From Microbacterium terrisoli (GTDB lineage: Bacteria > Actinomycetota > Actinomycetes > Actinomycetales > Microbacteriaceae), in contig NZ_CP133019.1 of the NCBI RefSeq assembly GCF_030866805.1, positions 2,604,001-2,668,000 on the forward strand: a stretch of 64,000 nt of DNA. Reading direction: 5' to 3'. The notes beneath the pieces were generated by a model that saw only the letters and a program-made list of their open reading frames with translations, was not told the origin of the DNA and ran no database searches. The translations under genes and the position numbers were made by a program. Positions 9,355-18,573 of this stretch are shown piece after piece; position 1 is the stretch's first letter, and every line of letters starts with the position of its first letter.

Positions 9355-10140
9355 ATGCCCGCGCCCCACCTGCTCGCTTTCGACCTTGACGACACGCTGG
9401 CCCCCTCGAAGTCGGCGATCGATCCACGCATCGGGGGCCTGCTGATCGCCCTCGCTGAGCGTGTCGAAGTGGCGATCATCTCCGGCGGTCAGCTCGCGCA
9501 GTTCACCGCCCAGGTCGTAGACAGGCTGCCGGATGCCGCAGCCGAGGTGCGCGAGCGCATCCATCTGCTGCCGACCTGCGGCACACAGTACTACCGGCTC
9601 ACCGGCGACGGCGTGCGCACTGTGTATGCCCACGCGCTGACCGACGACGAGAAGTCACGGGCGCTGACCGCGGTCGAGCAAGAAGCGCGCCGGCTCGGGT
9701 ACTGGGAGGCCGAGACCTGGGGGCCGATCCTCGAGGACCGCGGATCGCAGATCACGTTCTCGGCCCTCGGTCAGCAGGCGCCGCTGCAGGCCAAGTCCGC
9801 GTGGGACCCGACCGGCGCAAAGAAGAACGAACTGCGGGCGGCGGTGGCCGCGGCTCTGCCCGACCTCGAGGTGCGCAGCGGAGGATCGACCAGCGTCGAC
9901 ATCACCCACCGCGGCATCGACAAGGCGTACGGCATGCGACAGCTGGCCGCGCAGACCGGCATCTCGCTGGACGACATGCTTTTCGTCGGCGATCGGCTCG
10001 ACCCTGACGGCAACGATTACCCGGTGCTGGCCATGGGCGTGCACTGCCAGGCGGTCACCGGATGGCAAGACACCGCGACCTTCCTCGACGGACTCATCCC
10101 GACCCTGCAGCTCCGCCGCCCGGTCAACGACCGGGGGTGA
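9355..10140 (+). CDS. HAD-IIB phosphatase, phosphomannomutase-like
   Basis: The product has 261 residues starting [19 protein letters not shown], where the two Asp residues of DLDDT form HAD motif I. SGGQ is motif II, and a late [12 protein letters not shown] block gives the Mg-binding acidic residues of motif IV. A cap domain of the type seen in eukaryotic-like phosphomannomutases and sucrose/trehalose phosphatases lies between. The likely role is sugar-phosphate chemistry in the cytoplasm, with the substrate unknown. The start at 9355 is chosen because earlier in-frame starts lie inside the tRNA gene. An AGAGGACC ribosome-binding site precedes it. The 3' end overlaps convergent lldD by 17 bases. 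Confidence 0.85.
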   Translation: MPAPHLLAFDLDDTLAPSKSAIDPRIGGLLIALAERVEVAIISGGQLAQFTAQVVDRLPDAAAEVRERIHLLPTCGTQYYRLTGDGVRTVYAHALTDDEKSRALTAVEQEARRLGYWEAETWGPILEDRGSQITFSALGQQAPLQAKSAWDPTGAKKNELRAAVAAALPDLEVRSGGSTSVDITHRGIDKAYGMRQLAAQTGISLDDMLFVGDRLDPDGNDYPVLAMGVHCQAVTGWQDTATFLDGLIPTLQLRRPVNDRG

Positions 10141-11386
10141 TGACCGACGCGTCCTGTGCCACCGGCACCAGGCGCGTGAGCTGGGTGACGTGGCGCGGTT
10201 CGAGCTCTTCGAGTGACGAGACGCCGAGCAGCTTCATCGTGCGCTCGATCTCGCTGCGCAGGATCGCGATCGTGCGGTCCACGCCCTGTCGCCCCCCGGC
10301 CATCAACCCGTACAGGTAGGCGCGGCCCACGAGCGTGAACTTCGCACCGAGGGCGATGGATGCCACGACATCCGCGCCGTTCATGATCCCGGTGTCGACC
10401 ATGACCGTGGCATCCTTGCCCACCTCGCGCACGACCTCCGGCAGCAGCCGGAACGGGATCGGCGCCCGGTCGAGCTGACGTCCGCCGTGGTTGGAGAGCA
10501 CGATGCCGTCCACTCCCCGATCGATGAGCTTCTTGGAGTCCTCGAGGTTCTGCACACCCTTGATGACGATCTTGCCGGGCCACAGCTCGCGGATGATCTC
10601 GAGGTCGTCATACGAGATCGTGGGGTCCATCGCGGCATCCAGCAGTTCGCCCACGGTGCCGCCGGTCGTCGACAGCGACGCGAACTCGAGCTTGGGCGTG
10701 GTGAGGAAGTCGATCCACCACCACGGCCGCGGGATCGCGTTGATGACGGTGCCCAGCGTCAGCTGCGGCGGGATAGAGAACCCGTTGCGCTTGTCGCGCA
10801 GCCGCGCGCCGGCGACCGGGGTGTCGACCGTGAAGAACAGCGTGTCGAAACCGGCGGCGGCCGCGCGGCGGGTCAGGCCGTACGAGATCTCGCGGTCGCG
10901 CATGACATACAGCTGGAACCAGTTGCGGCCGTACGGATTGGCCTTCTTGACGTCTTCGATCGACGTCGTCCCGAGCGTTGACAGCGTGAACGGAATCCCT
11001 GCCGCGCCGGCCGCGCCGGCACCGGCGATCTCGCCTTCGGTCTGCATGAGCCGGGTGAACCCGGTCGGGGCGATGCCGAACGGCAGGGCCGAGCGTCCGC
11101 CGAGGATCTCGCACGACATGTCCACCGCGGGCGCGGGCTTGAGGATGCCGGGGTGGAACTCGACGTCTTCGAAAGCCTGCCGCGCACGGGCGAGCGACAG
11201 TTCACCCTCGGCGGCGCCGTCGGTGTAGTCGAACGCGGCCTTCGGCGTGCGGCGCTTGGCGATCGTGCGCAGGTCGTAGATCGTCAGCGCCGCATCCAGC
11301 CGACGCTTGCGCGCGTTCAGCTCGGGCTTCTTGAACTGCATGAGTTCGAGGAGCTCTTTCGGGTTCGGCAGCTGCCTGGTGACCAT
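10124..11386 (-). CDS. lldD: L-lactate dehydrogenase, FMN-dependent
   Basis: The product has 420 residues in the alpha-hydroxy acid oxidase family. Key features are the FMN-barrel segment [13 protein letters not shown], the YVMRDRE and [13 protein letters not shown] blocks, the catalytic SNHGGRQLD (active-site His) and a phosphate-binding end [20 protein letters not shown]. It oxidises L-lactate to pyruvate and passes electrons to the quinone pool at the inner face of the membrane. An N-terminal extension of about 35 residues is usual for actinobacterial LldD. AAAGGA precedes the ATG. The gene follows lldR by 26 bases in the same direction, forming a self-regulated operon. Confidence 0.93.
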   Translation of the reverse strand: MVTRQLPNPKELLELMQFKKPELNARKRRLDAALTIYDLRTIAKRRTPKAAFDYTDGAAEGELSLARARQAFEDVEFHPGILKPAPAVDMSCEILGGRSALPFGIAPTGFTRLMQTEGEIAGAGAAGAAGIPFTLSTLGTTSIEDVKKANPYGRNWFQLYVMRDREISYGLTRRAAAAGFDTLFFTVDTPVAGARLRDKRNGFSIPPQLTLGTVINAIPRPWWWIDFLTTPKLEFASLSTTGGTVGELLDAAMDPTISYDDLEIIRELWPGKIVIKGVQNLEDSKKLIDRGVDGIVLSNHGGRQLDRAPIPFRLLPEVVREVGKDATVMVDTGIMNGADVVASIALGAKFTLVGRAYLYGLMAGGRQGVDRTIAILRSEIERTMKLLGVSSLEELEPRHVTQLTRLVPVAQDASVITPGR

Positions 11387-11412
11387 CGTCGGGTCCTTTC
11401 GCGGTCGGGGAG

Positions 11413-12117
11413 TCAGTGACGGGTGAGCCCTGTGTGGGCGTAATACCCCGTGATGTGGTCGGTGATGCCGGCGCGTGAGCCGGCAGCGTCGCCGCTCTGG
11501 ATGGCGGCCACGATCTGGCGGTGCTGCGTGCGCAGACCGATGGCCGTGGCATCCCAGTCGGCGATGCGCTCGGCCCCCTGCAGCACGTACGACTCGATCG
11601 CGGTGCGCAGCCCGGCCATCGTGGCGGCCACGACGGCGTTGCCGGATGCCTCGGCCAGCGCGAGATGGAACTCGGCATCGAGCGCCAGGAACTCTGCGGG
11701 CGTGAGGGACGTGTCATCCATCGCATCCAGCATCGTGATCGCCTCGACCAGCGGTGCGCGCACGGTGGCCAGGGTCTCGACCACCGCGCTCTCGAGGATC
11801 ACGCGGGTGCGCACGACATCGTCGATGGGAAAGCCCTGCGCGGCGACCTGCAGCCGCAGCAGCGCCGACATGCCGCCGCGAGGGGTGGCGATGACGATCG
11901 CGCCGGCGCTCGGGCCCGATCCGGTCGCGGTGCGGATCAGTCCCAGCACATCGAGCACGCGCAGCGCCTCGCGCACGCTCGAGCGGCCAACCCCCAGCTG
12001 CGCCGCCAGCTCACGCTCGGGAGGCAGGTGGTCGCCGGGCCCGAGACCGCCGTCGAGCAGATCGGTCTCGATCTTCTCGAGCACGATGCGCCATGCACGT
12101 GCGGGGCTCTGCGCCAT
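11413..12117 (-). CDS. lldR: FadR/GntR-family regulator of lactate oxidation
   Basis: The product has 234 residues. The N-terminal winged helix (about 5-75) contains the GntR signature [24 protein letters not shown], broken here only by family-typical residues. The all-helical FCD ligand domain follows, with Asp/His residues ([18 protein letters not shown]) that bind a metal in the family. The ATG at 12117 is chosen because AGGAGGA lies just upstream; an in-frame ATG further up would run through the operator. It sits directly before lldD, and two matching palindromes lie in its own promoter, which supports autoregulated, lactate-responsive repression. The ligand is inferred from context. Confidence 0.87.
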   Translation of the reverse strand: MAQSPARAWRIVLEKIETDLLDGGLGPGDHLPPERELAAQLGVGRSSVREALRVLDVLGLIRTATGSGPSAGAIVIATPRGGMSALLRLQVAAQGFPIDDVVRTRVILESAVVETLATVRAPLVEAITMLDAMDDTSLTPAEFLALDAEFHLALAEASGNAVVAATMAGLRTAIESYVLQGAERIADWDATAIGLRTQHRQIVAAIQSGDAAGSRAGITDHITGYYAHTGLTRH

Positions 12118-12131
12118 CCGGGTTCCTCCTG

Positions 12132-12166
12132 TGGTCTGACCACTATACGTCTGTGTGGTCAGACCA
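12132..12166 (-). promoter_or_regulatory. Tandem LldR operators and -10 box
   Basis: Two 11-base palindromes, TGGTCTGACCA (12132-12142) and TGGTCAGACCA (12156-12166), are centred 24 bases apart. Both match the TGGTnnnACCA core of FadR-type regulators. A TATAGT -10 box read on the minus strand lies between them (12142-12147), so a repressor on both sites would cover the promoter. The first site begins 15 bases from the lldR ATG. Confidence 0.8.
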
Positions 12167-12235
12167 TGCAAGGCGGGATCCCGAGCCACAGTGACGGCGA
12201 GCACGGCTCAGCCCCCACCGCGAGGTCGAGCCCGT

Positions 12236-12880
12236 TCAGCTCAGGCGCCCGCCCGATTCGCGCAGGTAGCACTCCGCGCACATTGACTCGTACGTGACCC
12301 GTTCGGCCGACAGCTCATCGATCGCCACCTGGTCGCCGTCGAACACGAACCGGCCGCCGACCAGCCGTGCATTGAACAGCGCCTTGCGCCCGCAGCGGCA
12401 GATGGTCTTGAGCTCTTCGAGGCTGTGCGCCAGCTCCATGAGACGGCGGGAGCCGGGGAACGCCTGGGTCTGGAAGTCGGTGCGGATGCCGTAGGCCAGC
12501 GCCGGCACCCCGTCGAGCACGACGATCCGCAGCAGGTCGTCGACCTGCGCACGCGTCAGGAACTGCGCCTCGTCGATCAGCAGGCAGGCCACGTCGGCCG
12601 CTGCATCCCCCGCCGCCGGAATCAGTGCCTCGGCGTCGCGACGCACCCGCGCCCGATGCGCGGCGAACAGCGCCCGCAGATCATCGTCGGGTCGGATCAG
12701 AAAGTCGACGGGTCGCGTGACTCCGAGCCTGGACGAGATGCTGTCGGCGTCTTTCGTGTCGATCTCGGGCTTGGCCAGCAGAACCCGCTGGCCGCGCTCT
12801 TCGTAGTTGTACGCCGCCTGCAGCAGGGCCGTCGACTTGCCGGAGTTCATCGCTCCGTAACGAAAGTAGAGCTTGGCCAC
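12236..12880 (-). CDS. tdk: Thymidine kinase
   Basis: The product has 214 residues. It has the P-loop GAMNSGKS at residues 10-17, the DEAQF Walker B-type motif, and the thymidine kinase lasso with two zinc-binding pairs, CRCG and CAEC. It phosphorylates thymidine to dTMP in the pyrimidine salvage pathway. The start is GTG at 12880, just 12 bases after the mqo stop, so mqo and tdk are cotranscribed. Its ribosome-binding site is weak, suggesting coupling to mqo translation. Confidence 0.92.
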   Translation of the reverse strand: MAKLYFRYGAMNSGKSTALLQAAYNYEERGQRVLLAKPEIDTKDADSISSRLGVTRPVDFLIRPDDDLRALFAAHRARVRRDAEALIPAAGDAAADVACLLIDEAQFLTRAQVDDLLRIVVLDGVPALAYGIRTDFQTQAFPGSRRLMELAHSLEELKTICRCGRKALFNARLVGGRFVFDGDQVAIDELSAERVTYESMCAECYLRESGGRLS

Positions 12881-12892
12881 GACGGTGCCGCG

Positions 12893-14353
12893 TCAGCGGC
12901 TGATTTCGAGCGCCTGGGCGGTGGAGGTCAAGGTCTCGCGGGCAAGCTCGGGCTGACCGTTCAGACGCTGTCCGAAGGTCGGGATGAGTTCACGCAGCTT
13001 CGGCTCCCACGACGCGTACTGCTCAGGGAAGCACTGCTTGATCAGGTCGAGCATGATCGGCACCGCCGTCGACGCCCCCGGCGACGCGCCCAGCAGGCCT
13101 GCGATCGTGCCGTCCGAGGCGGCGACCACCTCGGTGCCGAACTGCAGCTTGCCCTCGTGCATGACCTGAGCGCGCTGACCGGCCTGGCGCAGCGTCCAGT
13201 CCTCGTCTTTGGCGCCGGGCATCAGCTCACGCAGGTCTTGCACTTTGCGGTGGTGGTTCTTCAGCAGTTCGCTGATCAGGTAGCGGATGAGGTCGACGTT
13301 CGTGGCGGCGACCTTGAGCATGCTGCCCAGGTTCGACGGACGCACCTGGGTGACGATGTCCCACATCGAGCCGTTCTTGAGGAACTTCGGACTGAAGGTG
13401 GCGAACGGACCGAACAGGACCGAGGTCTGCCCGTCGACCACCCGCGTGTCCAGGTGCGGCACCGACATCGGCGGTGCGCCGACGGTGGCCTTCGAGTACA
13501 CCTTCGCGTGGTGCGCTGCGACGATTTCGGGCTTGCTGCTCATCAGCCACTGACCGCCGATAGGGAAGCAGCCATACCCCTTGATCTCGGGGATGCCGGA
13601 CTTCTGCAGCAGCTTCAGTGCCCATCCGCCGGCGCCGACGAACACGAAGCGCGCCTTGATGCGTCCGGGTGCACGGCCGATCGAACGGCGGTATTTGACG
13701 AGCCACGTGCCGTCGCTCTGCCGCTTGAGGCTGCGCACCTCGGTGTTGGTGCGCACGTCCACGCCCGCGCGCCCGAGATGGGCGAACAGCTGACGGGTGA
13801 GCGAGCCGAAGTCCACGTCGGTGCCGGCGGTGACGCGCGTCGCGGCGAACGGCTCGTCCGATTTCAGGCGCTTCTGCATGAGCAGCGGCGCCCACTGGTT
13901 GATCACGCGAGAGTCCTCGCTGTACGCCATGTCGGCGAACAGCGTCTGCTGCGTGAGCGCCTTGTAGCGGGCCTTCAGGAACGAGACGTTCTTCTCACCG
14001 CGCACGAACGTCATGTGCGGCGTCGGGTTGATGAAGGTGTCGGGCTCGCTGAGGATACCGCGGTCCACCAGCGACGACCAGAACTGGCGGCTGAGCTGGA
14101 ACTGCTCGTTGATCGAGACCGCCTTCGTGACGTCGACGGAGCCGTCGGGCGCCTGCGGCGTGTAGTTCAGCTCACACAGGGCCGAGTGGCCGGTACCGGC
14201 GTTGTTCCACGCGTTGGAGCTCTCTTCGGCCACCTCGCTGAGCCGCTCGATCGCCGTGATCTTCCAGTCGGGCTGGAGCTCGTGCAAGAAGGTTCCCAGG
14301 GTGGCACTCATGATGCCCCCACCGATCAGGACGACGTCGACGGTTTCAGTCAC
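12893..14353 (-). CDS. mqo: Malate:quinone oxidoreductase
   Basis: The product has 486 residues with the start used here. The N-terminal FAD-binding Rossmann segment is DVVLIGGGIMSATLG, and the family blocks SNAWNNAGTGHSALCELNYTP and GQRLNGQPELA near the end are all present. It oxidises malate to oxaloacetate and reduces quinone at the membrane, an alternative to NAD-dependent malate dehydrogenase. A GTG at 14359 is possible, but GTG 14353 lies eight bases after a TAGACT -10 box, fits a leaderless mRNA and gives the usual MTETVDVV N-terminus. The gene is followed by tdk after 12 bases. Confidence 0.94.
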   Translation of the reverse strand: MTETVDVVLIGGGIMSATLGTFLHELQPDWKITAIERLSEVAEESSNAWNNAGTGHSALCELNYTPQAPDGSVDVTKAVSINEQFQLSRQFWSSLVDRGILSEPDTFINPTPHMTFVRGEKNVSFLKARYKALTQQTLFADMAYSEDSRVINQWAPLLMQKRLKSDEPFAATRVTAGTDVDFGSLTRQLFAHLGRAGVDVRTNTEVRSLKRQSDGTWLVKYRRSIGRAPGRIKARFVFVGAGGWALKLLQKSGIPEIKGYGCFPIGGQWLMSSKPEIVAAHHAKVYSKATVGAPPMSVPHLDTRVVDGQTSVLFGPFATFSPKFLKNGSMWDIVTQVRPSNLGSMLKVAATNVDLIRYLISELLKNHHRKVQDLRELMPGAKDEDWTLRQAGQRAQVMHEGKLQFGTEVVAASDGTIAGLLGASPGASTAVPIMLDLIKQCFPEQYASWEPKLRELIPTFGQRLNGQPELARETLTSTAQALEISR

Positions 14354-14361
14354 AATCACCC

Positions 14362-14367
14362 AGTCTA
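14362..14367 (-). promoter_or_regulatory. -10 box of mqo
   Basis: TAGACT reads on the minus strand, eight bases before the GTG at 14353 and two before the GTG at 14359. The position supports a leaderless mqo-tdk transcript and decides the start. No good -35 box is seen. Confidence 0.5.
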
Positions 14368-14454
14368 GCCAACTGATCCGGGCCTCCCCGCCGCGCGGGA
14401 CCGGACGCCTTCACGTCGGCGGGCGCGCCCCGCGGAAGGGCGGTGGATGCCGCG

Positions 14455-15576
<1,122 letters not shown>

Positions 15577-16095
15577 TCAGCGGCCGGTTCCGGCATAGAT
15601 GGTGGCATCGACCTCGCCGTCGAGTCCGAACGCGGTGTGCACGGTCTGCGCCGCCTCGGCGAGATCGTCGCCGCGCAGCACGACCGAGATGCGGATCTCG
15701 GAGGTCGAGATCATCTCGATGTTGATGCCGCCCTCGCTGAGCGCCTCGAACAGGGTCGACGAGACGCCCGAGTTCGAGCGCATGCCGGCGCCGACCACCG
15801 AGAGCTTGCCGATCTGGTCATCGTGCACCAGACTCTCGAACCCCACCTCGGACTGCTCGGCGGCAAGGGCACGCAACGCACCCGTGGCGTCGGCCTTCGG
15901 CAGCGTGAACGAGATGTCGGTGCGTCCGGTGGATGCCGCCGAGATGTTCTGCACGATCATGTCGACGTTCGCGCCGGACTTCGCGACGATCTTGAAGATC
16001 TCAGCGGCTTTGCCGGGCACGTCGGGAACCCCGACCACGGTGATCTTGGCCTGGCTGAGGTCGGTGGCCACCCCTGCCACAACGGGCTCTTCCAT
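15577..16095 (-). CDS. lysC: Aspartate kinase beta subunit (internal start within lysC)
   Basis: An in-frame ATG at 16095 is preceded, six bases upstream, by AGGGAGA, a strong ribosome-binding site inside the lysC coding sequence. The 172-residue product begins [20 protein letters not shown] and equals the two ACT domains. Corynebacterium and Bacillus aspartate kinases are known to be alpha2beta2 enzymes whose beta subunit is made from such an internal start, and this N-terminus matches that beta subunit start well. It would be the regulatory subunit for feedback inhibition. Confidence 0.8.
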   Translation of the reverse strand: MEEPVVAGVATDLSQAKITVVGVPDVPGKAAEIFKIVAKSGANVDMIVQNISAASTGRTDISFTLPKADATGALRALAAEQSEVGFESLVHDDQIGKLSVVGAGMRSNSGVSSTLFEALSEGGINIEMISTSEIRISVVLRGDDLAEAAQTVHTAFGLDGEVDATIYAGTGR

Positions 16096-16878
16096 GTGAT
16101 CTCCCTTGAGCTGCGGGAAGGCTGCGGCCAGGTCTCCGCGGCGCTTCTCGTCCACGACGAGGGTGCCCTCCGCCGAGCTGAACGTGGAACGCGCATGAAT
16201 GAGAACACCGTGCCGGCGCGCGTATTCCACGGCACGGATGTAGAGGACCTTTGCGCCGTTGGCGGCGAGCTCGAGCATCTCTTCGCTGGAGATCACCTCG
16301 AGCTTGCGCGCGCGGGGCACGACCCGCGGGTCGGCGGTGAAGATGCCGTCGACATCGCTGTAGATCTCGCAGACGTCGGCCTCGAGCGCGGCGGCCAGCG
16401 CCACAGCCGTCGTGTCGGAGCCGCCCCGGCCGAGCGTCGTGATGTCGCGGGTGTCGCGGTTGAAGCCCTGGAAGCCGGCGACGATGACGATCGCTCCCTC
16501 GTCGAGCGCTTCGCGCAGTCGGACAGGCGTCACATCGACGATGCGGGCTTTGCCGTGATGCGAGTCGGTGATCATGCCCGCTTGGCTGCCGGTGAACGAC
16601 CGCGCCTCGAATCCCATCGAGTGGATCGCCATGGCCAGCAGCGCCATCGAGATGCGCTCACCGCTGGACAGCAGCATGTCCAGCTCGCGCGGCGCGGGGA
16701 TCGGCGCGACCTCGTGCGCCAGGTCGAGAAGCTCGTCGGTGGTGTCGCCCATCGCGCTGACGGCCACGACGACATCGTGGCCGGCACGGCGCGTGTCGAC
16801 GATGCGCTTGGCGACCCGCTTGATGCTCGCGGCATCGGCAACGGACGACCCGCCGTATTTCTGGACGATCAGCGCCAC
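15577..16878 (-). CDS. lysC: Aspartate kinase, alpha subunit
   Basis: The product has 433 residues from a GTG at 16878 preceded by GAGGAG. The N-terminal kinase domain starts [16 protein letters not shown] and contains [16 protein letters not shown]. The C-terminal part holds two ACT domains that bind lysine/threonine in the family. It phosphorylates aspartate, the first step toward lysine, threonine, methionine and cell-wall diaminopimelate. A longer open frame continues upstream but is only the shadow of the EamA gene. An internal start at 16095 probably yields the beta subunit. The gene is followed by asd. Confidence 0.95.
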   Translation of the reverse strand: MALIVQKYGGSSVADAASIKRVAKRIVDTRRAGHDVVVAVSAMGDTTDELLDLAHEVAPIPAPRELDMLLSSGERISMALLAMAIHSMGFEARSFTGSQAGMITDSHHGKARIVDVTPVRLREALDEGAIVIVAGFQGFNRDTRDITTLGRGGSDTTAVALAAALEADVCEIYSDVDGIFTADPRVVPRARKLEVISSEEMLELAANGAKVLYIRAVEYARRHGVLIHARSTFSSAEGTLVVDEKRRGDLAAAFPQLKGDHMEEPVVAGVATDLSQAKITVVGVPDVPGKAAEIFKIVAKSGANVDMIVQNISAASTGRTDISFTLPKADATGALRALAAEQSEVGFESLVHDDQIGKLSVVGAGMRSNSGVSSTLFEALSEGGINIEMISTSEIRISVVLRGDDLAEAAQTVHTAFGLDGEVDATIYAGTGR

Positions 16879-16931
16879 GTTCGTACTCCTCGGGCCCCTG
16901 CAGGATCGGATGTCACGGCCCGCGTTCCATC

Positions 16932-17966
16932 TTACGGATCGCTGGATTCCGGACCGGCCATGTGACGGGGCCCGCTCGACGGTCGCTCGAGGGTTTCGGC
17001 CGCGTCCGGACCGGTCCTGATCGGACCGGTTTCGACCATGGCGCCCGGCACGGCTTCTGCGATCGGATCCGGCGCACCCGCAGTCTCGGCGGCTCGGCGC
17101 CGCCATCCCCCCGTGGCCGCCAGCCAGCAGCCCAGCAGCACGAGCGGGAATCCGATGAGCAGCCCCACCGTCAGAGGTTCGGCGAGCACGATCGCGCCCA
17201 GGGCGATCGCCACGACCGGGTTGACGTAGGTGAACAGCGGCGCCCGCACTGGCCCGACCTCGTCGATCAGCGCGAAGAACGCGATGAAGGCGATGGCCGT
17301 GCACAGCACGCCCAGCAGCACGAGCGAGACGATGCTGCGCACCGACGGCACCCCCTGCTGGGTCAGCAGCGCCGGCGGCAGGTACGCGAGCCCGACCACG
17401 ATCAGGGCCATGGTCACCGAGCCCAGCGACGGCACGCCGCGCAGCTTGGTGGCGATGATGAACGGCACGATCGCGTACATGATGGCCGTCAGCAGAACCT
17501 TGCCCACGGCGATCAGCGCGGCGACGGGTTCGGCGACGGTCAGCCCCTGCCCGGCAACGATCACCGCGACGCCGGCGAAGCCCACCAGCAGGCCCGCGAT
17601 GCGCACGGGGGTGAGCAGCTTGCGGTCGCCGACGATGAACCCGATGATCGCCGCCCACAGCGGCACGGTCGACACGAGCAGCCCGGTCAGCCCGGAAGGG
17701 ATGGTCTGCTCGGCACTGGAGAGGAGGAAGAAGGGACCCGCCATCTCGAGCGCACCGAACACCAGCACCCAGGGCCACACACGCAGTGCGGGGCGCAGCG
17801 CCCTTCGACGGATCGCGATCGGCAGGAGCACGGCCGCGCCGATCAGCGTGCGCCCGCTGACGACGCCGGCGGGCGAGAACGCTGCGACCGCTTCGCTGAT
17901 GAAGAGGTAGGTGATTCCCCACAGCACCGACATCGTGGCGAACAGCCACCAGCCCTTTGCACTCAC
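16932..17966 (-). CDS. EamA/DMT-family transporter
   Basis: The product has 344 residues with about ten hydrophobic segments in two EamA repeats (about 5-140 and 150-290). Typical features are [10 protein letters not shown] at the start of TM1 and a late [19 protein letters not shown] motif. A hydrophilic C-terminal tail of about 50 residues follows. Members export amino acids or other metabolites; the substrate is not predictable. The GTG start lies ten bases after the recR stop, and the gene is followed by lysC after 53 bases, so an amino-acid exporter role is possible but unproven. Confidence 0.85.
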   Translation of the reverse strand: MSAKGWWLFATMSVLWGITYLFISEAVAAFSPAGVVSGRTLIGAAVLLPIAIRRRALRPALRVWPWVLVFGALEMAGPFFLLSSAEQTIPSGLTGLLVSTVPLWAAIIGFIVGDRKLLTPVRIAGLLVGFAGVAVIVAGQGLTVAEPVAALIAVGKVLLTAIMYAIVPFIIATKLRGVPSLGSVTMALIVVGLAYLPPALLTQQGVPSVRSIVSLVLLGVLCTAIAFIAFFALIDEVGPVRAPLFTYVNPVVAIALGAIVLAEPLTVGLLIGFPLVLLGCWLAATGGWRRRAAETAGAPDPIAEAVPGAMVETGPIRTGPDAAETLERPSSGPRHMAGPESSDP

Positions 17967-17976
17967 GTGTGAATTG

Positions 17977-18570
17977 TCACACGGACCGCCGACCCTCGAA
18001 CGCGCGGCCCAGGGTCACCTCGTCGGCGTATTCCAGATCGCCGCCCACCGGCAGGCCCGATGCGAGCCGGGTGACGGTGATCTGCAGCGTGTGCAGCAGC
18101 CGGCTGAGGTAGGTGGCCGTCGCCTCGCCCTCGAGGTTGGGGTTGGTCGCGAGGATCACCTCTTGCACGGTGCCGTCGGCCAGGCGCTGCATGAGCTGAG
18201 CGATGCGCAGATCGTCGGGGCCGATCCCCGCGATCGGGCTGATCGAGCCGCCGAGCACGTGGTAGAGCCCACGGAACTCGCGAGTGCGTTCGATGGCTGC
18301 GACATCCTTCGCGTCTTCCACGACGCAGATGAGCGTCTGGTTGCGCCGTGGATCGCGGCAGATCGTGCAGCGGTCCTGCTCTGAGACATTGCCGCAGACC
18401 TCGCAGAAGCGCACCTTCTCGCGCACCTCGCCCAGCAGCTCAGACAGCCGCGAGACGTCGAACCCGGGCGTCTGCAGAATGTGGAACGTGATGCGCTGCG
18501 CCGACTTCGGGCCGATGCCGGGAAGGCGTCCGAACTCGTCGATCAGGTCTTGGACGATGCCGTCATACAT
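17977..18570 (-). CDS. recR: Recombination mediator RecR
   Basis: The product has 197 residues, the normal length. It has an N-terminal helix-hairpin-helix ([19 protein letters not shown]), a four-cysteine zinc finger (CEVCGN to CTICRD), a Toprim domain starting [14 protein letters not shown], and the C-terminal segment [21 protein letters not shown]. With RecF and RecO it loads RecA onto gapped single-stranded DNA. The ATG is four bases after the dnaX stop; dnaX-recR is a widely conserved pair. Confidence 0.96.
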   Translation of the reverse strand: MYDGIVQDLIDEFGRLPGIGPKSAQRITFHILQTPGFDVSRLSELLGEVREKVRFCEVCGNVSEQDRCTICRDPRRNQTLICVVEDAKDVAAIERTREFRGLYHVLGGSISPIAGIGPDDLRIAQLMQRLADGTVQEVILATNPNLEGEATATYLSRLLHTLQITVTRLASGLPVGGDLEYADEVTLGRAFEGRRSV

Positions 18571-18573
18571 GGA

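Noticed and set aside
12425-14368. Long plus-strand open frame opposite tdk and mqo
   Set aside because: It mirrors strongly coding minus-strand genes; its residues are mostly Arg, His, Gln, Ala and Gly, typical for antisense frames in high-GC DNA.
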